A stretch of DNA of 44,544 nucleotides. Source: BOG-1112 sp964635325 (GTDB lineage: Bacteria; Bdellovibrionota_B; Oligoflexia; Oligoflexales; Bog-1112). The notes under the pieces were generated by a model. It was not told the DNA's origin and did no database searches. It worked only from the letters and a program-made list of their open reading frames with translations. The position numbers were made by a program, and so were the translations under genes. The stretch is from positions 1 through 44,544 of the forward strand of contig CAZWOL010000022.1 in NCBI GenBank assembly GCA_964635325.1, read 5' to 3'. Positions 32,674 to 41,944 of the stretch are shown here, piece after piece; position 1 is the first letter of the stretch; each line of letters begins with the position of its first letter.

Positions 32674-35622
32674 CTAAAATTCTGCACCGATATTGAAGAC
32701 CACTTGATATTTTTGTAGCCAATAACTTCGAGATTTTGCACGCATATTGCAGACATTGTTGAACTGACAGTTCAAGCTTTGAGGTTCATGAATAGGCCAG
32801 CCTACAGATGCATTTAATGCTCCTAGAGGAGTCAGTAAGCTGAAGGCGAGTCCTGCTGATTGGTAGTTTTTCGTCCAAAGATTTTCAGGATGTGTTAGCA
32901 AACTTGCGAATGTATAATTGAAATTGTCTTCTACACTGCGATTTTGCGTTGCTGTTGCCGTGTTTTCAAATTTTTGAGTAAATTTCGACAATTCATCAGC
33001 TGTAAAAAATGAATTTCCTGCATCCCAAAATAGAGACATTGCAAATAGCTCAGACCAAAGTTGCTTACGTAGCTCTGCCTTGAGAATAAAGAGGTTGGTT
33101 CCTCCAAGGGGAACTTCTTTGTTCAAGCCAATGATCCGTCCATGTTCATCTCGATTGGTTGTTAGTACGTATGGGCCAAGCTGTTGCTCAAATCCTCGAA
33201 CATCATTGCTCCCACCTGCTAGTAAGCGTTGGTTAGCAGGTAATACATCGACTGATTCGGTGTTAGCATGTTTGCGACGAACATTTTCATAAGCAGTGAG
33301 CTGCAACCCAAAAGCAAATACAAGATTGCGTACTATTTTTTGGTATGCGCTACTACCAAAATGCCATTTGAAATAACGATATTCACTGAGAACTTCGTAG
33401 CGTGCCCAGCTTAGCTCTGTGTTAAGTAGATAGCCTTTGGTTGGAAACGAAAGGTTGTCTCTGTTGTCGAGACGAAAACGTATACCTACCGATCCTATAC
33501 GAGAGAAACCAGTCGTTGTAAGGCTGTCTGCTTGTGATGGTGTACCTTCATCCCGTAAGAGTTGGTAGCGGTAGAATGGGGTGATAGAACTCGAACCGAA
33601 ATAGCCTCGTCGAAAGTTATGACTCATCGAGACTTCGAGTGAGTTGCTGATCTTCCAAATATCATCTGCAGTCGCTTGATGCAGTATCGATATGTTTCCG
33701 TTCCAAGGGAGTTCAAAGATATGTGGTTCGGTATAGCTGATCCCGATCTTTCGTCCAAAGAGGGTGCGACCAGATTTTTCTTCGCGATCACCGATGATTG
33801 ACTTTTGCTGACGCTCTTCGCTGATGGCTCCTCGTAGATTGATGCGTCGTCCTTGGCCACCTAGGTTGCTGTATGAAACTTCGCTTGCATACTGTAAGCC
33901 TCGAACCAAATTGTAACCTGGTCCGAATTTCACACGCCCTGCATCTCCTTCACGTATATGGAGTGTGAGGTCAACCTCATGCGAATGTGGTGATATCCAG
34001 TCGGAACGTTCTATAGAGACAGCGCTGAAGATACCAAGGTTTAGAAGAGCTGTGCGTGACTGATTGATTAAATCTTGATTGTAGACATCACCCTGCTTAA
34101 AAAGTAGCTCTCGTCTTGCAACGATATCATTGGTTGTGACGAGACCTTTGATCGTGATCATTCCGATGTGCACTAGGGGGCCTTCGCTGATGTCTACCAC
34201 AATTTCAGTATTTAGAAAGTTTCCGCTTTCATCAGGATGGTTATTGACTGTGACTTCAGTTTTGGCTTCAATGTAACCATTCTCGAAGTATTTTTCTCGA
34301 ATGCGATATTCCAGTTGAGAAATATCATCTTGACGTACTGGTTCACCAGGTTTTGTCGCAACTAAACTGACAATTTCATTAACATTGAGATTTTTGGTTC
34401 CACGTACGGTTATGCTTTTGAGTTTGCGTTGTTTTCCCTCCTGGATGGTTGTGTGAGCAATGGCAAATTTGGATTTTGAGACAAACTCTAAATACGTGCG
34501 CTGAACCTTTGCATCCCAAAAACCATTTCCATGATAGAAACCAATAATTGCATCGTTGACTTGTTCGAGTGTTTTGGAATCTCCAAATGAGAAAAGATCT
34601 GCAATGCCTGGGTCAAACGTAGATTTTTTGACATCCTCAGCATTGAAGGTATGTGTGCCATTGAGGACAAGGTCATTGATCTGATATTTATCTCCCGGAT
34701 TTACGTAATATAGATAGCTAGTAGATCCGTCTTCGTCGATCTGACGTAAGGGTCCTCGTATTTTTACAAACTCATAACCTTTGTTTTTGAAATACTCAAT
34801 GGCCTGTGTTTTTGCCTGTTGTGGATCAGAGAAGTTTTTGTTGATATAAAGTAGAGTATCCTCATCCAAGGCGTTTCCAAAAAGAAAACGAGATTCATCG
34901 ATAAATTCAAAACTTGTATATTTTCCAATGGACCCACCTAAGGTGAGCTCGAGAGAGCTAAAGTCTGCAGAGTATTCGACTTTGGTTATTTCAATGAGAG
35001 AGTTTTGGTAGCCGTTGTTGATAAGCTCTCGCTCGAAAACTTCGACCTGTTCATGTATGTGATCCAAGTTGCAAATTTCATTCCGCTTCAAGTTTAATTT
35101 GATATCATTAGGGAAGCGCAATGTGCTTTTGATTTTACCTATGAGACACGGTTGGCCAAGCCATACCAAGATATCGTAATCAGTAAATCCCTGAGACTCT
35201 CTAACCTTTAATTGCACTTGTGCATGGGGATATCCTGCAGTTGCTAGATAGTCGATCAGTTCTGCAACTAGAGCATGACGAGCATATTGGGAGTCAGGAC
35301 TTCCGATAAACTTGCTACGCAGTTTGTCGATAGTGACTTTTTCGCGTAGACCTGTCTTTATACCGATCTCTCGGACTATCTTAGCGGAAGTGGCTACCCA
35401 TTGGGTTTTGCCTTCATCGATCACCCATTCCAGTTGACCAAATTCCTCAAGCTTTTCGACTTCTTTAAATAACGTATCCAAATCTTGCACAGAATGTATG
35501 CGTTCCTTACGAGCTCGAATAGTCTCTTGGTTGCGGGGATCCTGTAACTTTAATTGGTCGATTGCATCCGCAAAAAGAAGAGAAGAACAAGAAAACAGCG
35601 CAATGAGTATATAATTTTTCAT
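32674..35622 (-). CDS. tamA: Omp85-family outer-membrane assembly protein (TamA/BamA-like)
   Basis: The 982-residue protein has a signal peptide (MKNYILIALFSCSSLLFA), a long POTRA region to about 580 (for example GTHTFNAEDVKKSTFDPGI, VRGTKNLNVNEIVSLVATKP, IKGLVTTNDIVARRELLFKQ), and a 16-strand barrel. The barrel start GPGYNLVRGLQYASEVSYSN and the diagnostic loop motif NDVRGFEQQLGPY (about 806-818) are clear. The final residue is Phe, as in outer-membrane beta-signals. It is longer than Escherichia coli TamA (577) or BamA (810), so it has more POTRA repeats. It follows tamB by 5 bases, which favours a TamA-like role; a second BamA is presumably elsewhere. Confidence 0.9.
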   Translation of the reverse strand: MKNYILIALFSCSSLLFADAIDQLKLQDPRNQETIRARKERIHSVQDLDTLFKEVEKLEEFGQLEWVIDEGKTQWVATSAKIVREIGIKTGLREKVTIDKLRSKFIGSPDSQYARHALVAELIDYLATAGYPHAQVQLKVRESQGFTDYDILVWLGQPCLIGKIKSTLRFPNDIKLNLKRNEICNLDHIHEQVEVFERELINNGYQNSLIEITKVEYSADFSSLELTLGGSIGKYTSFEFIDESRFLFGNALDEDTLLYINKNFSDPQQAKTQAIEYFKNKGYEFVKIRGPLRQIDEDGSTSYLYYVNPGDKYQINDLVLNGTHTFNAEDVKKSTFDPGIADLFSFGDSKTLEQVNDAIIGFYHGNGFWDAKVQRTYLEFVSKSKFAIAHTTIQEGKQRKLKSITVRGTKNLNVNEIVSLVATKPGEPVRQDDISQLEYRIREKYFENGYIEAKTEVTVNNHPDESGNFLNTEIVVDISEGPLVHIGMITIKGLVTTNDIVARRELLFKQGDVYNQDLINQSRTALLNLGIFSAVSIERSDWISPHSHEVDLTLHIREGDAGRVKFGPGYNLVRGLQYASEVSYSNLGGQGRRINLRGAISEERQQKSIIGDREEKSGRTLFGRKIGISYTEPHIFELPWNGNISILHQATADDIWKISNSLEVSMSHNFRRGYFGSSSITPFYRYQLLRDEGTPSQADSLTTTGFSRIGSVGIRFRLDNRDNLSFPTKGYLLNTELSWARYEVLSEYRYFKWHFGSSAYQKIVRNLVFAFGLQLTAYENVRRKHANTESVDVLPANQRLLAGGSNDVRGFEQQLGPYVLTTNRDEHGRIIGLNKEVPLGGTNLFILKAELRKQLWSELFAMSLFWDAGNSFFTADELSKFTQKFENTATATQNRSVEDNFNYTFASLLTHPENLWTKNYQSAGLAFSLLTPLGALNASVGWPIHEPQSLNCQFNNVCNMRAKSRSYWLQKYQVVFNIGAEF

Positions 35623-35627
35623 GACAT

Positions 35628-38600
35628 CTACTTAAATGGAAAAGCAAATTTTAGATCTAAACCACTTTGGGTCTGCTGCTGCTCGGAAATATTGTCATTG
35701 GTACGTTGCGTGGATACGGCACTTCCAGAGAATGAAATATTGTCATGCAAAGGGATTTGAATTGTGGCCGAAGTTCTGTTCGGAATTTGTTGAATAAGTG
35801 CTTCGACCAGTTCCGTAATATGAATCGGTAAATTGAGCTGTGGAACAGGGTTTCCTTGCTCATCTGTTGTGTAGTTAACATAGGGTGACAGCCATTTTTG
35901 TCCAGTAAGTTCGTTGAATTTATCAAACGGTAATTGCGCAGCGTAAAGGTTAAGCCCCGTCGTTACGACAACATTGCGTGTGTCTTCAGAACGACCCGTT
36001 TCTGTGCTGGGTAGGCGTCCTGTCGATAAGAGAACGATGGCATCTAGACGAGAGATGGGGCTACCATCGTCTTTCGTTGCTGGGTCGACAATGATATCGA
36101 CCAGAGGTTTGCTTGCGTTCCCAGAGATAAAGATCGTGATCGTATACGTGTTGATTTGTGCTGTTGCAGTGATATCAATCTTAGGGTCGTTACGCAATGG
36201 ATTGTCGAAAATGAGTTCGCCTCGAGAGACTGCAAAATCACGTTTGTAACGAAACTGTCCCTTGTCTACCTGCACAACGCCATTGAGCAGTGGTTTTTCG
36301 TTGGTACCCTTGAGAACTAAGTTGGAAGACATGTTGAGCGTGAGCGACTTGCTTTGGATGGCCATGGATTTGTTTGCTTCGATTGCGAGATTAAAGTTTA
36401 CAATTGGCTTTGCAGATTCTAAAAATACTGGTCCCAGGTGTCGTGAGGATAGTTCTTTGATGGCTTCTGCTTCGATGTCGAGAAACTGGTCGGTTTCTGC
36501 GCGTGAGATTTGCAAATTTCCTACAACATCATAAGGTGCTTGGAGTCCAGAGAGAATGATGTCACCTCCAAGTACCGAATGCACACTTTTTAGGTAGGGG
36601 ACTGCAAAATCAAATGCAACTTGGTCAAGATTCAATTTTACTCGAGATGCTTTCGCATTTGGATTATCCAAGAGGTTGAAGTTGCCACTCATTTGCATGC
36701 GCCCCTTGCCTTTACGGGCGCTTAGGTCTTGAATGAGTAGCTGTCCATCATCATAGGTGATATCGACATTGATATCTTGAAAACTTGGGCTAATGTCTGG
36801 AAGAAAGAGTGACATTGCAGGCACATTTGATGAACGTGAACTCTCACTGTATATATGAGATACAACTTTGAACTGATGAATGGGGCCATCAATGCTGGTG
36901 TCGATCCCAAGTGTCCCTGTTCCGGTTTGGACGAGGTTGCTCAGTTTGGGAACTATACTCATATCGATAGAACTTCTAAACATCAAACCGAGACGCTCAG
37001 GAGGCTTGCTGTCTCTCAAAAGAAACTCAAAATTGGATCCAGGTCCCGCAAGTTTGAAACTTTTGCCGTTCTCCAGAGTCCATCCTTTAGGATTCAGCAA
37101 AAACTTTGCGGATTGTGTTGTCTTGACGAAGAGTCCTTCGCGAACAGGGCCACCCTCAGGAGGGTAAAACGCTAGATTTAAGTTGTCTAATACGAGACTG
37201 CCTTGCGAGGCCCACCAATTTTTAAGAGTTCCTTTCCAGCTCCATTGTCCTGAGAAATAGGCATAATTGCGAGCATCTTTGTTGAGGTAGGGTACAAATG
37301 CCTTGAGATCAAGTTGTTTTAACTTGAAGTACCAATCAAATGGGATCCCATTTTTTGTAAAATCAAAATCCATGCGTCCAAGAAAATTATCACCGGGTTG
37401 GCTTGTAAAAAGTTGGACTTTTGCTTTGTTTACAAAACCTTTTACTCCGATAGGAGCTAATGGGTTGCGACTTGTTGAAAGCTTTGTTCCTTGGACATTG
37501 AAATAGCCATCGAGTTCTTTGAATTTGCCATAGACTTTGCCGTTAGCATTAAGGTGACCAAACATATGGAGTGCAGCTATTGGTTTTGAGACGTAGGGAA
37601 GTGCTTCAAAATGGTTGTCTGTATCTTCTGGACTCAAAGAGGAAAAGCTTGCTTCGATCTCATCTTCTCCGCTGATCACATCATTAAAATTACGTTTGCG
37701 AAAAAGTACATCTGCATCTAAGCGAAGTTTACCAACCAAGGCCTTTAGAGAGTGGGCATGAAAGGTATTACGATTCTGCTCACCAGTGATAGAAAGTTGA
37801 GTTGCGAGTTCTTCTTCTTCATAAATAAAAGGGCTAAGCTCAGCTTGTACCGTATTATGGCTTTGCATGAGGCTATTGAGAGGGAGCTCAAACTTTCCTT
37901 GTAGGCTTTCAATGCCAAACTGAACTGGGCTTTTGCGTTTTGTTAAAATGGTGAAGAAGTTGCTAACAAAGGTACGGTCGACCTTTTGAGCTTGTGCATC
38001 AAAACTAAGTAAGTCCTTTTCCCAGTCGTAGTAGCCTTTAGCGCTTTGGAGATCCAAAATGTTTTGTGTGGCATGTACATTTTCCCAGTGGATGGCTTTG
38101 TCTATAACCCTAAATTTTCCCTGGGCATTGGCTAGCTTCAAAGTCTCAATGCTAAGAGGCTTGACCCGAAAGTCTCCCTCAATCAAAACTTTCTGATTTT
38201 TTTCTTCAATATGAGTTTCGACTCCAGCTGTTCCGGATAGCTCGACTTGAATGATGCTGCGTGCAAGAGCAAGATCTACATCTTTGCCTACTATGGTCAT
38301 GTTAGGACCATTTTTGAAGTCGATAAAGTTACGGATTTGCACCTGGCTGCTATGACGCGCTCCAACAGGAGCGCTGAGTGGCATAGCGCTCGTAAATGAA
38401 GTAGCATTTGCAGGAGGCAAAAAGCATACAGCTGAGGTGTCGTTAAACAAAAGGCGCTGTGGGTTGATTAAAAGATGGATATGCGAACGACACGAGGGCT
38501 TTTCTTTAAAACGTTTGGAGTTGAGCTTGAGAGTCGGAACTCGCAAGTCTCTAAGATCAGCAGCAGCAGTAACTTCTAGTTGAAAGGGTTGGGCTGTTCC

Positions 38601-39779
38601 GTAAACCTTTAGGCTTTCAGAGGATGCATCGAAGTCGACATCTTCGAATTTTCCACCAAATGAAGAAATAATCGTGGAGAATGGAAAACTCGATATGCGG
38701 CCACTAAAGTTAAGGTCAACTTTCTCATTAAAGTCAATGCTACCACTCACAAGTGCATGTTCTGTTTTGTCGATTATGATGCGAGTGTCTTTGAGTTTGA
38801 TGCCCTGATTGTCTGCAACAAATTTTGAAGTCGTATCGTAAATACGATTGCCATCGACATAGGCATCGTCTGCTATAAAATTTCCTTCTGCTGAAAATGC
38901 GCTATCTTCCAGCTTAGAAAAAGGAATATGCACAAAGAGCTTGGACCACAGGCGAAGATGTCCATGTGAATTCTTTAGATCGAGGGTTTTATCTAAGATT
39001 GTTAGGTCCGTCTTGCCTTGGATCTTTCCGTCGATTCGCATGTAGCGTGATTGTGGATTTTTAAGGGACAGCGCACCTTTTAGGTTTGTCGTAAACTCGT
39101 AGAGGGGGCTATGAATCCAAATTTGATCCAAAGCAAAAGAATCATGGTTCATGCTGAGGTTGGAATTGATTTGCACGCCTTCGAGTAAGGGCTTGCTTGC
39201 AAGCATAAGATCTGTAGTTTCGACTGCAAGGTTGCCTTTGAAGACCATCATATCTTTGAAATGCACGTCGAGGTTGAGTCCCCCGAGATGCAAACGCGAA
39301 TTGGGCTTGTCTGCTGAAAAATCAATAAGCACCTGGGTATTGCGTAACGAAACATCTTTCAGTGGCCAGGAGCTTTCCTTCGAGGTTTTTTGTGTCTCTT
39401 TAAGGAAGCCTTTAAAGTCAGCAGGCGGTGGCCAGTGCATATTCAAACCATCTGCAAGAATGCTGACTTTGGGTTGTCCAAAAAAGAGGGAGACTAAGGA
39501 GACTCGTATTTTTAGCTGCACAATATCTGCGAGAGCGACTTGACTGATCTGGGACTCAGGTACAACCTTTATTCCGAATAGATCGACTTCCATAGGAATG
39601 AGATTGATACGCAGAGATTCAAAGGTTACAGAGACGTTGGAGGACTGTGCAATGCTCCGGTTAATGATACTTCGCAGAATGTTTTGCGAATAGGGGTTGT
39701 CAATCACCAACTCTAAGGCTGCAAGAATCAGCCCGACGACGACGCATACGACAAATAGATTTTTAAAATGCTGTTTCAT
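35628..39779 (-). CDS. tamB: Translocation and assembly module TamB (DUF490/AsmA-like)
   Basis: The 1383-residue protein has a single N-terminal membrane anchor (about 8-26, LFVVCVVVGLILAALELVI), then a very long repeating beta structure of AsmA/TamB type that would form a groove across the periplasm. The C-terminal DUF490 domain is clear: VQVDKGQFRYKRDFAVSRGE, LIFDNPLRNDPKIDITATAQ, SRLDAIVLLSTGRLPSTETG and the ending LDLKFAFPFK. TamB works with an Omp85 partner in outer-membrane protein insertion and, in related AsmA proteins, lipid transfer. Gene order here is tamB then tamA, the reverse of E. coli. Confidence 0.9.
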   Translation of the reverse strand: MKQHFKNLFVVCVVVGLILAALELVIDNPYSQNILRSIINRSIAQSSNVSVTFESLRINLIPMEVDLFGIKVVPESQISQVALADIVQLKIRVSLVSLFFGQPKVSILADGLNMHWPPPADFKGFLKETQKTSKESSWPLKDVSLRNTQVLIDFSADKPNSRLHLGGLNLDVHFKDMMVFKGNLAVETTDLMLASKPLLEGVQINSNLSMNHDSFALDQIWIHSPLYEFTTNLKGALSLKNPQSRYMRIDGKIQGKTDLTILDKTLDLKNSHGHLRLWSKLFVHIPFSKLEDSAFSAEGNFIADDAYVDGNRIYDTTSKFVADNQGIKLKDTRIIIDKTEHALVSGSIDFNEKVDLNFSGRISSFPFSTIISSFGGKFEDVDFDASSESLKVYGTAQPFQLEVTAAADLRDLRVPTLKLNSKRFKEKPSCRSHIHLLINPQRLLFNDTSAVCFLPPANATSFTSAMPLSAPVGARHSSQVQIRNFIDFKNGPNMTIVGKDVDLALARSIIQVELSGTAGVETHIEEKNQKVLIEGDFRVKPLSIETLKLANAQGKFRVIDKAIHWENVHATQNILDLQSAKGYYDWEKDLLSFDAQAQKVDRTFVSNFFTILTKRKSPVQFGIESLQGKFELPLNSLMQSHNTVQAELSPFIYEEEELATQLSITGEQNRNTFHAHSLKALVGKLRLDADVLFRKRNFNDVISGEDEIEASFSSLSPEDTDNHFEALPYVSKPIAALHMFGHLNANGKVYGKFKELDGYFNVQGTKLSTSRNPLAPIGVKGFVNKAKVQLFTSQPGDNFLGRMDFDFTKNGIPFDWYFKLKQLDLKAFVPYLNKDARNYAYFSGQWSWKGTLKNWWASQGSLVLDNLNLAFYPPEGGPVREGLFVKTTQSAKFLLNPKGWTLENGKSFKLAGPGSNFEFLLRDSKPPERLGLMFRSSIDMSIVPKLSNLVQTGTGTLGIDTSIDGPIHQFKVVSHIYSESSRSSNVPAMSLFLPDISPSFQDINVDITYDDGQLLIQDLSARKGKGRMQMSGNFNLLDNPNAKASRVKLNLDQVAFDFAVPYLKSVHSVLGGDIILSGLQAPYDVVGNLQISRAETDQFLDIEAEAIKELSSRHLGPVFLESAKPIVNFNLAIEANKSMAIQSKSLTLNMSSNLVLKGTNEKPLLNGVVQVDKGQFRYKRDFAVSRGELIFDNPLRNDPKIDITATAQINTYTITIFISGNASKPLVDIIVDPATKDDGSPISRLDAIVLLSTGRLPSTETGRSEDTRNVVVTTGLNLYAAQLPFDKFNELTGQKWLSPYVNYTTDEQGNPVPQLNLPIHITELVEALIQQIPNRTSATIQIPLHDNISFSGSAVSTQRTNDNISEQQQTQSGLDLKFAFPFK

Positions 39780-40019
39780 GCGAAGCAGCTATCCTCTTTT
39801 TTCAACTCAGTCTCGCTAGATCCCAGTAGAATTATCTAGAGTAACCGAGGGGGCGTCTATTAGCATGCGTATAGTTTAGGCCTCAATGATTGGACCCATA
39901 TTCGAATACTTGCCGCAGACGACATTGTTTTCCATGAACTCCTATATTATATAGAATTTGCCGAGGACTGCCTGCAAAACTTGGTACTTGATAAGAATTA
40001 AATTAAGCGAGGATTGAAA

Positions 40020-40691
40020 TTGAGCAAGTCCCTAGAGATTCCGCTCTGTGACCAAGAGCGCATTGCGAATTTTCTTAAAAACTGGAGTGACGGCAGGGTT
40101 TGTGTGCACCCAACAGACACTATTCCCGGTTTAACCTGTCAGCCCGATAATGCTGCAGCTGTTCGCAGATTAGAAGATACCAAACGACGCGACCCAAACG
40201 TTAAGACGATGGTTGGTCTCGTTGCGAGTTTTGCACAAGCACAGCATTTTTGGCGCGAGTTGCCGCCTTTGTGGAAAAAACTACTGCCATTGCTGTGGCC
40301 TGGGCCTCTAACCTTGGTTTGGAAAAGTCAGGATCATGTTCCCAGTTGTCTGGTCTCTGACCTGGGTGAACTTGCGCTGCGCCATCCCCAGCTCCGTGAA
40401 GCGGATCAGTGGTTTGAACATGTTCTAAATGCAGTTAAGCAGCCGCTGCCCTCAACGAGTATCAATTATGCAACACAAGCTCCCATTTTGGGTGGAGTGG
40501 AGCTTCAGAGTTTCTGTGTGCAAAACAATGTGTTCCTGCCTCCTTTGAGTGAGAGTCCCGCAGGCAGTCGCCCGTCTTCTGTTTTGAGAATTATCGATGA
40601 TACGCATTATGAATGGTTACGCAAAGGTGCGTTTAGTGAAGATGCATTTGATAAACTTTACAACCAAGCAAAGGTGCAACTAGATGTCTAA
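40020..40691 (+). CDS. sua5: L-threonylcarbamoyladenylate synthase (Sua5/YrdC/YwlC)
   Basis: The TTG at 40020 is chosen because GAGGA (40009-40013) lies 6 bases upstream; an earlier TTG at 40014 is too close. The product has about 223 residues. Family motifs are VCVHPTDTIPGLTCQP near the start, LWPGPLTLVWKS, LALRHPQ, PSTSINYA and SSVLRIIDD. The enzyme makes the threonylcarbamoyl-AMP used for the t6A modification of ANN-decoding tRNAs. Length fits the short YrdC form without the extra Sua5 domain. The last 8 bases overlap maf, indicating coupled translation. Confidence 0.9.
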   Translation: MSKSLEIPLCDQERIANFLKNWSDGRVCVHPTDTIPGLTCQPDNAAAVRRLEDTKRRDPNVKTMVGLVASFAQAQHFWRELPPLWKKLLPLLWPGPLTLVWKSQDHVPSCLVSDLGELALRHPQLREADQWFEHVLNAVKQPLPSTSINYATQAPILGGVELQSFCVQNNVFLPPLSESPAGSRPSSVLRIIDDTHYEWLRKGAFSEDAFDKLYNQAKVQLDV

Positions 40692-41319
40692 GTATATGTT
40701 CCAACTCTATCTTGCTAGTCAGTCTCCTCGACGTCGTGACCTACTGACTGGTGCGGGTGTTCCTTTTACGATCGTCAATAGCTCTTATTCCGAAGATAGC
40801 ATTCGTGGCACCATTCCCGACCCTCGCAAATACGTCAGTACGAATGCAATCAATAAGGGTCTCTGGGTGGTGCGAGATGAGGAATTTCAGAAACAAACAA
40901 AGGGACCAAGCATTGTCTTGAGCTCAGACACAATCGTTGTCTTGGGTAAGGCTATCTTGGAGAAACCTAAGAATACCGAAGCTGCAGTTGCAATGCTCCT
41001 CTCTTTATCTGGAAAAAAACATGAGGTGCTAACAAGTCTATGTTTTCATTTTTACAAGCCCCAGCAAGACCAACAGCATCAGATTGAAGAAGTCTTTAGT
41101 ACCGAGGTTCATTTTCGTAAGCTAAGCGAAGAGGAAGTGCGTACCTACGTTGCAACGGGAGAACCCATGGATAAGGCTGGTTCGTATGCATTGCAAGGTC
41201 AGGCAGCTTCTTTTATCAAACGTATCGACGGATCCAATACCAGCGTCATGGGCTTGCCCTTAGCAGAAACTGTTGAGTGGTTGAACAAAGCGCATCTCAT
41301 CTTCAAAGCCATGGGCTAA
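40684..41319 (+). CDS. maf: Maf-like nucleotide pyrophosphatase
   Basis: The 211-residue protein shows LYLASQSPRRRDLLTGAG at the N-terminus, the SSDTIVVLGKAILEKP substrate loop, EEVRTYVATGEPMDKAGSYA, and QAASFIKRIDGSNTSVMGLP near the end. This is the full Maf signature for hydrolysis of non-canonical or excess nucleoside triphosphates (dTTP/UTP or modified bases). The exact subfamily is not decided here. It overlaps sua5 by 8 bases. Downstream is a 625-base stretch with decayed material. Confidence 0.92.
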   Translation: MSKYMFQLYLASQSPRRRDLLTGAGVPFTIVNSSYSEDSIRGTIPDPRKYVSTNAINKGLWVVRDEEFQKQTKGPSIVLSSDTIVVLGKAILEKPKNTEAAVAMLLSLSGKKHEVLTSLCFHFYKPQQDQQHQIEEVFSTEVHFRKLSEEEVRTYVATGEPMDKAGSYALQGQAASFIKRIDGSNTSVMGLPLAETVEWLNKAHLIFKAMG

Positions 41320-41944
41320 GGGAGAAATTGTCAAATCTGGATTGATGAACATTTTTCTTCTGATCATCTCAACTCAATTTACATCATGAATTTGAATAGT
41401 CCTAAAACTAAGAGCTTTTTTGCGACATATCTTGGTGGTCTGGAAAAACTGTTAAATGAGCTATCGGTTAGGGTGGTTGATTATAAGGTTGTAATCCGAT
41501 GTTGATAAAGTTTCACAGAAAAACTCTATGAAAGGAGAGGTCAATGAATGATACTCTTACTTGGATTCAAAATTGGTATAAAAATAGAAGCGATGGGAAG
41601 ATTCATCACTGATAGCCAGACCCTGGCAATTCTTCAATTATCTGTTTAAATTTCAACCTTCAATTCGCATAACATAAAGAGCCATTCTCTGTGCGCTCCA
41701 ATTGGTCTGCCCATATTTGGAAAATTTTCTCTAAGAATTCCGCAGGTATAAGTCAAATAAACCTATAATGGCAATAGGTTATATTTAAATCAATAATTTC
41801 TCTTGAAAAGGGATCTATCTTTGGTAGGTCTCAGGCCTTCATCAAGGGATGCAGCGTCCATAGGAGACGCATTTATATCAATTCATCAAATTTTCTGATC
41901 GCATAAATATGTGGTCTTTAAATCTCTAAACATAGAAGGTTTAT
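41320..41944. other. 625-base region without an intact recognised gene
   Basis: This AT-rich stretch holds a 39-codon frame at 41386-41505 (MNLNSPKTKSFFATYLGG) with no recognised family, the Imm53-like relic described separately, and two small dyads: AACCTAT/ATAGGTT (41760-41766, 41774-41780) and GCGTC/GACGC near 41850-41870. No tRNA, IS end or clear promoter was recognised. It looks like a decaying accessory junction. Confidence 0.5.
41544..41680 (+). pseudogene. Imm53-like immunity protein remnant
   Basis: A strong ribosome site (AAAGGAGAGG, 41531-41540) precedes an ATG at 41544. The frame reads MNDTLTWIQNWYKNRSDG then KIHH and a stop at 41612. W-I-Q-N-W-Y followed by D-G is the N-terminal pattern of Imm53-type immunity proteins. 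After two stop codons the same frame continues as PDPGNSSIICLNFNLQ, resembling the DNPGW-S-V-x-I-x-L part of that family. This suggests a gene killed by point changes. No cognate polymorphic toxin is visible. The match comes from memory of the family pattern and is short. Confidence 0.42.

Noticed and set aside
39151..39543. 130-codon plus-strand frame opposite tamB
   Set aside because: It is antisense to the conserved TamB N-terminal region and has no recognised features.
41386..41505. 39-codon frame in the gap after maf
   Set aside because: No good ribosome site, no recognised family and surrounded by decayed sequence; kept only as a note in the region entry.
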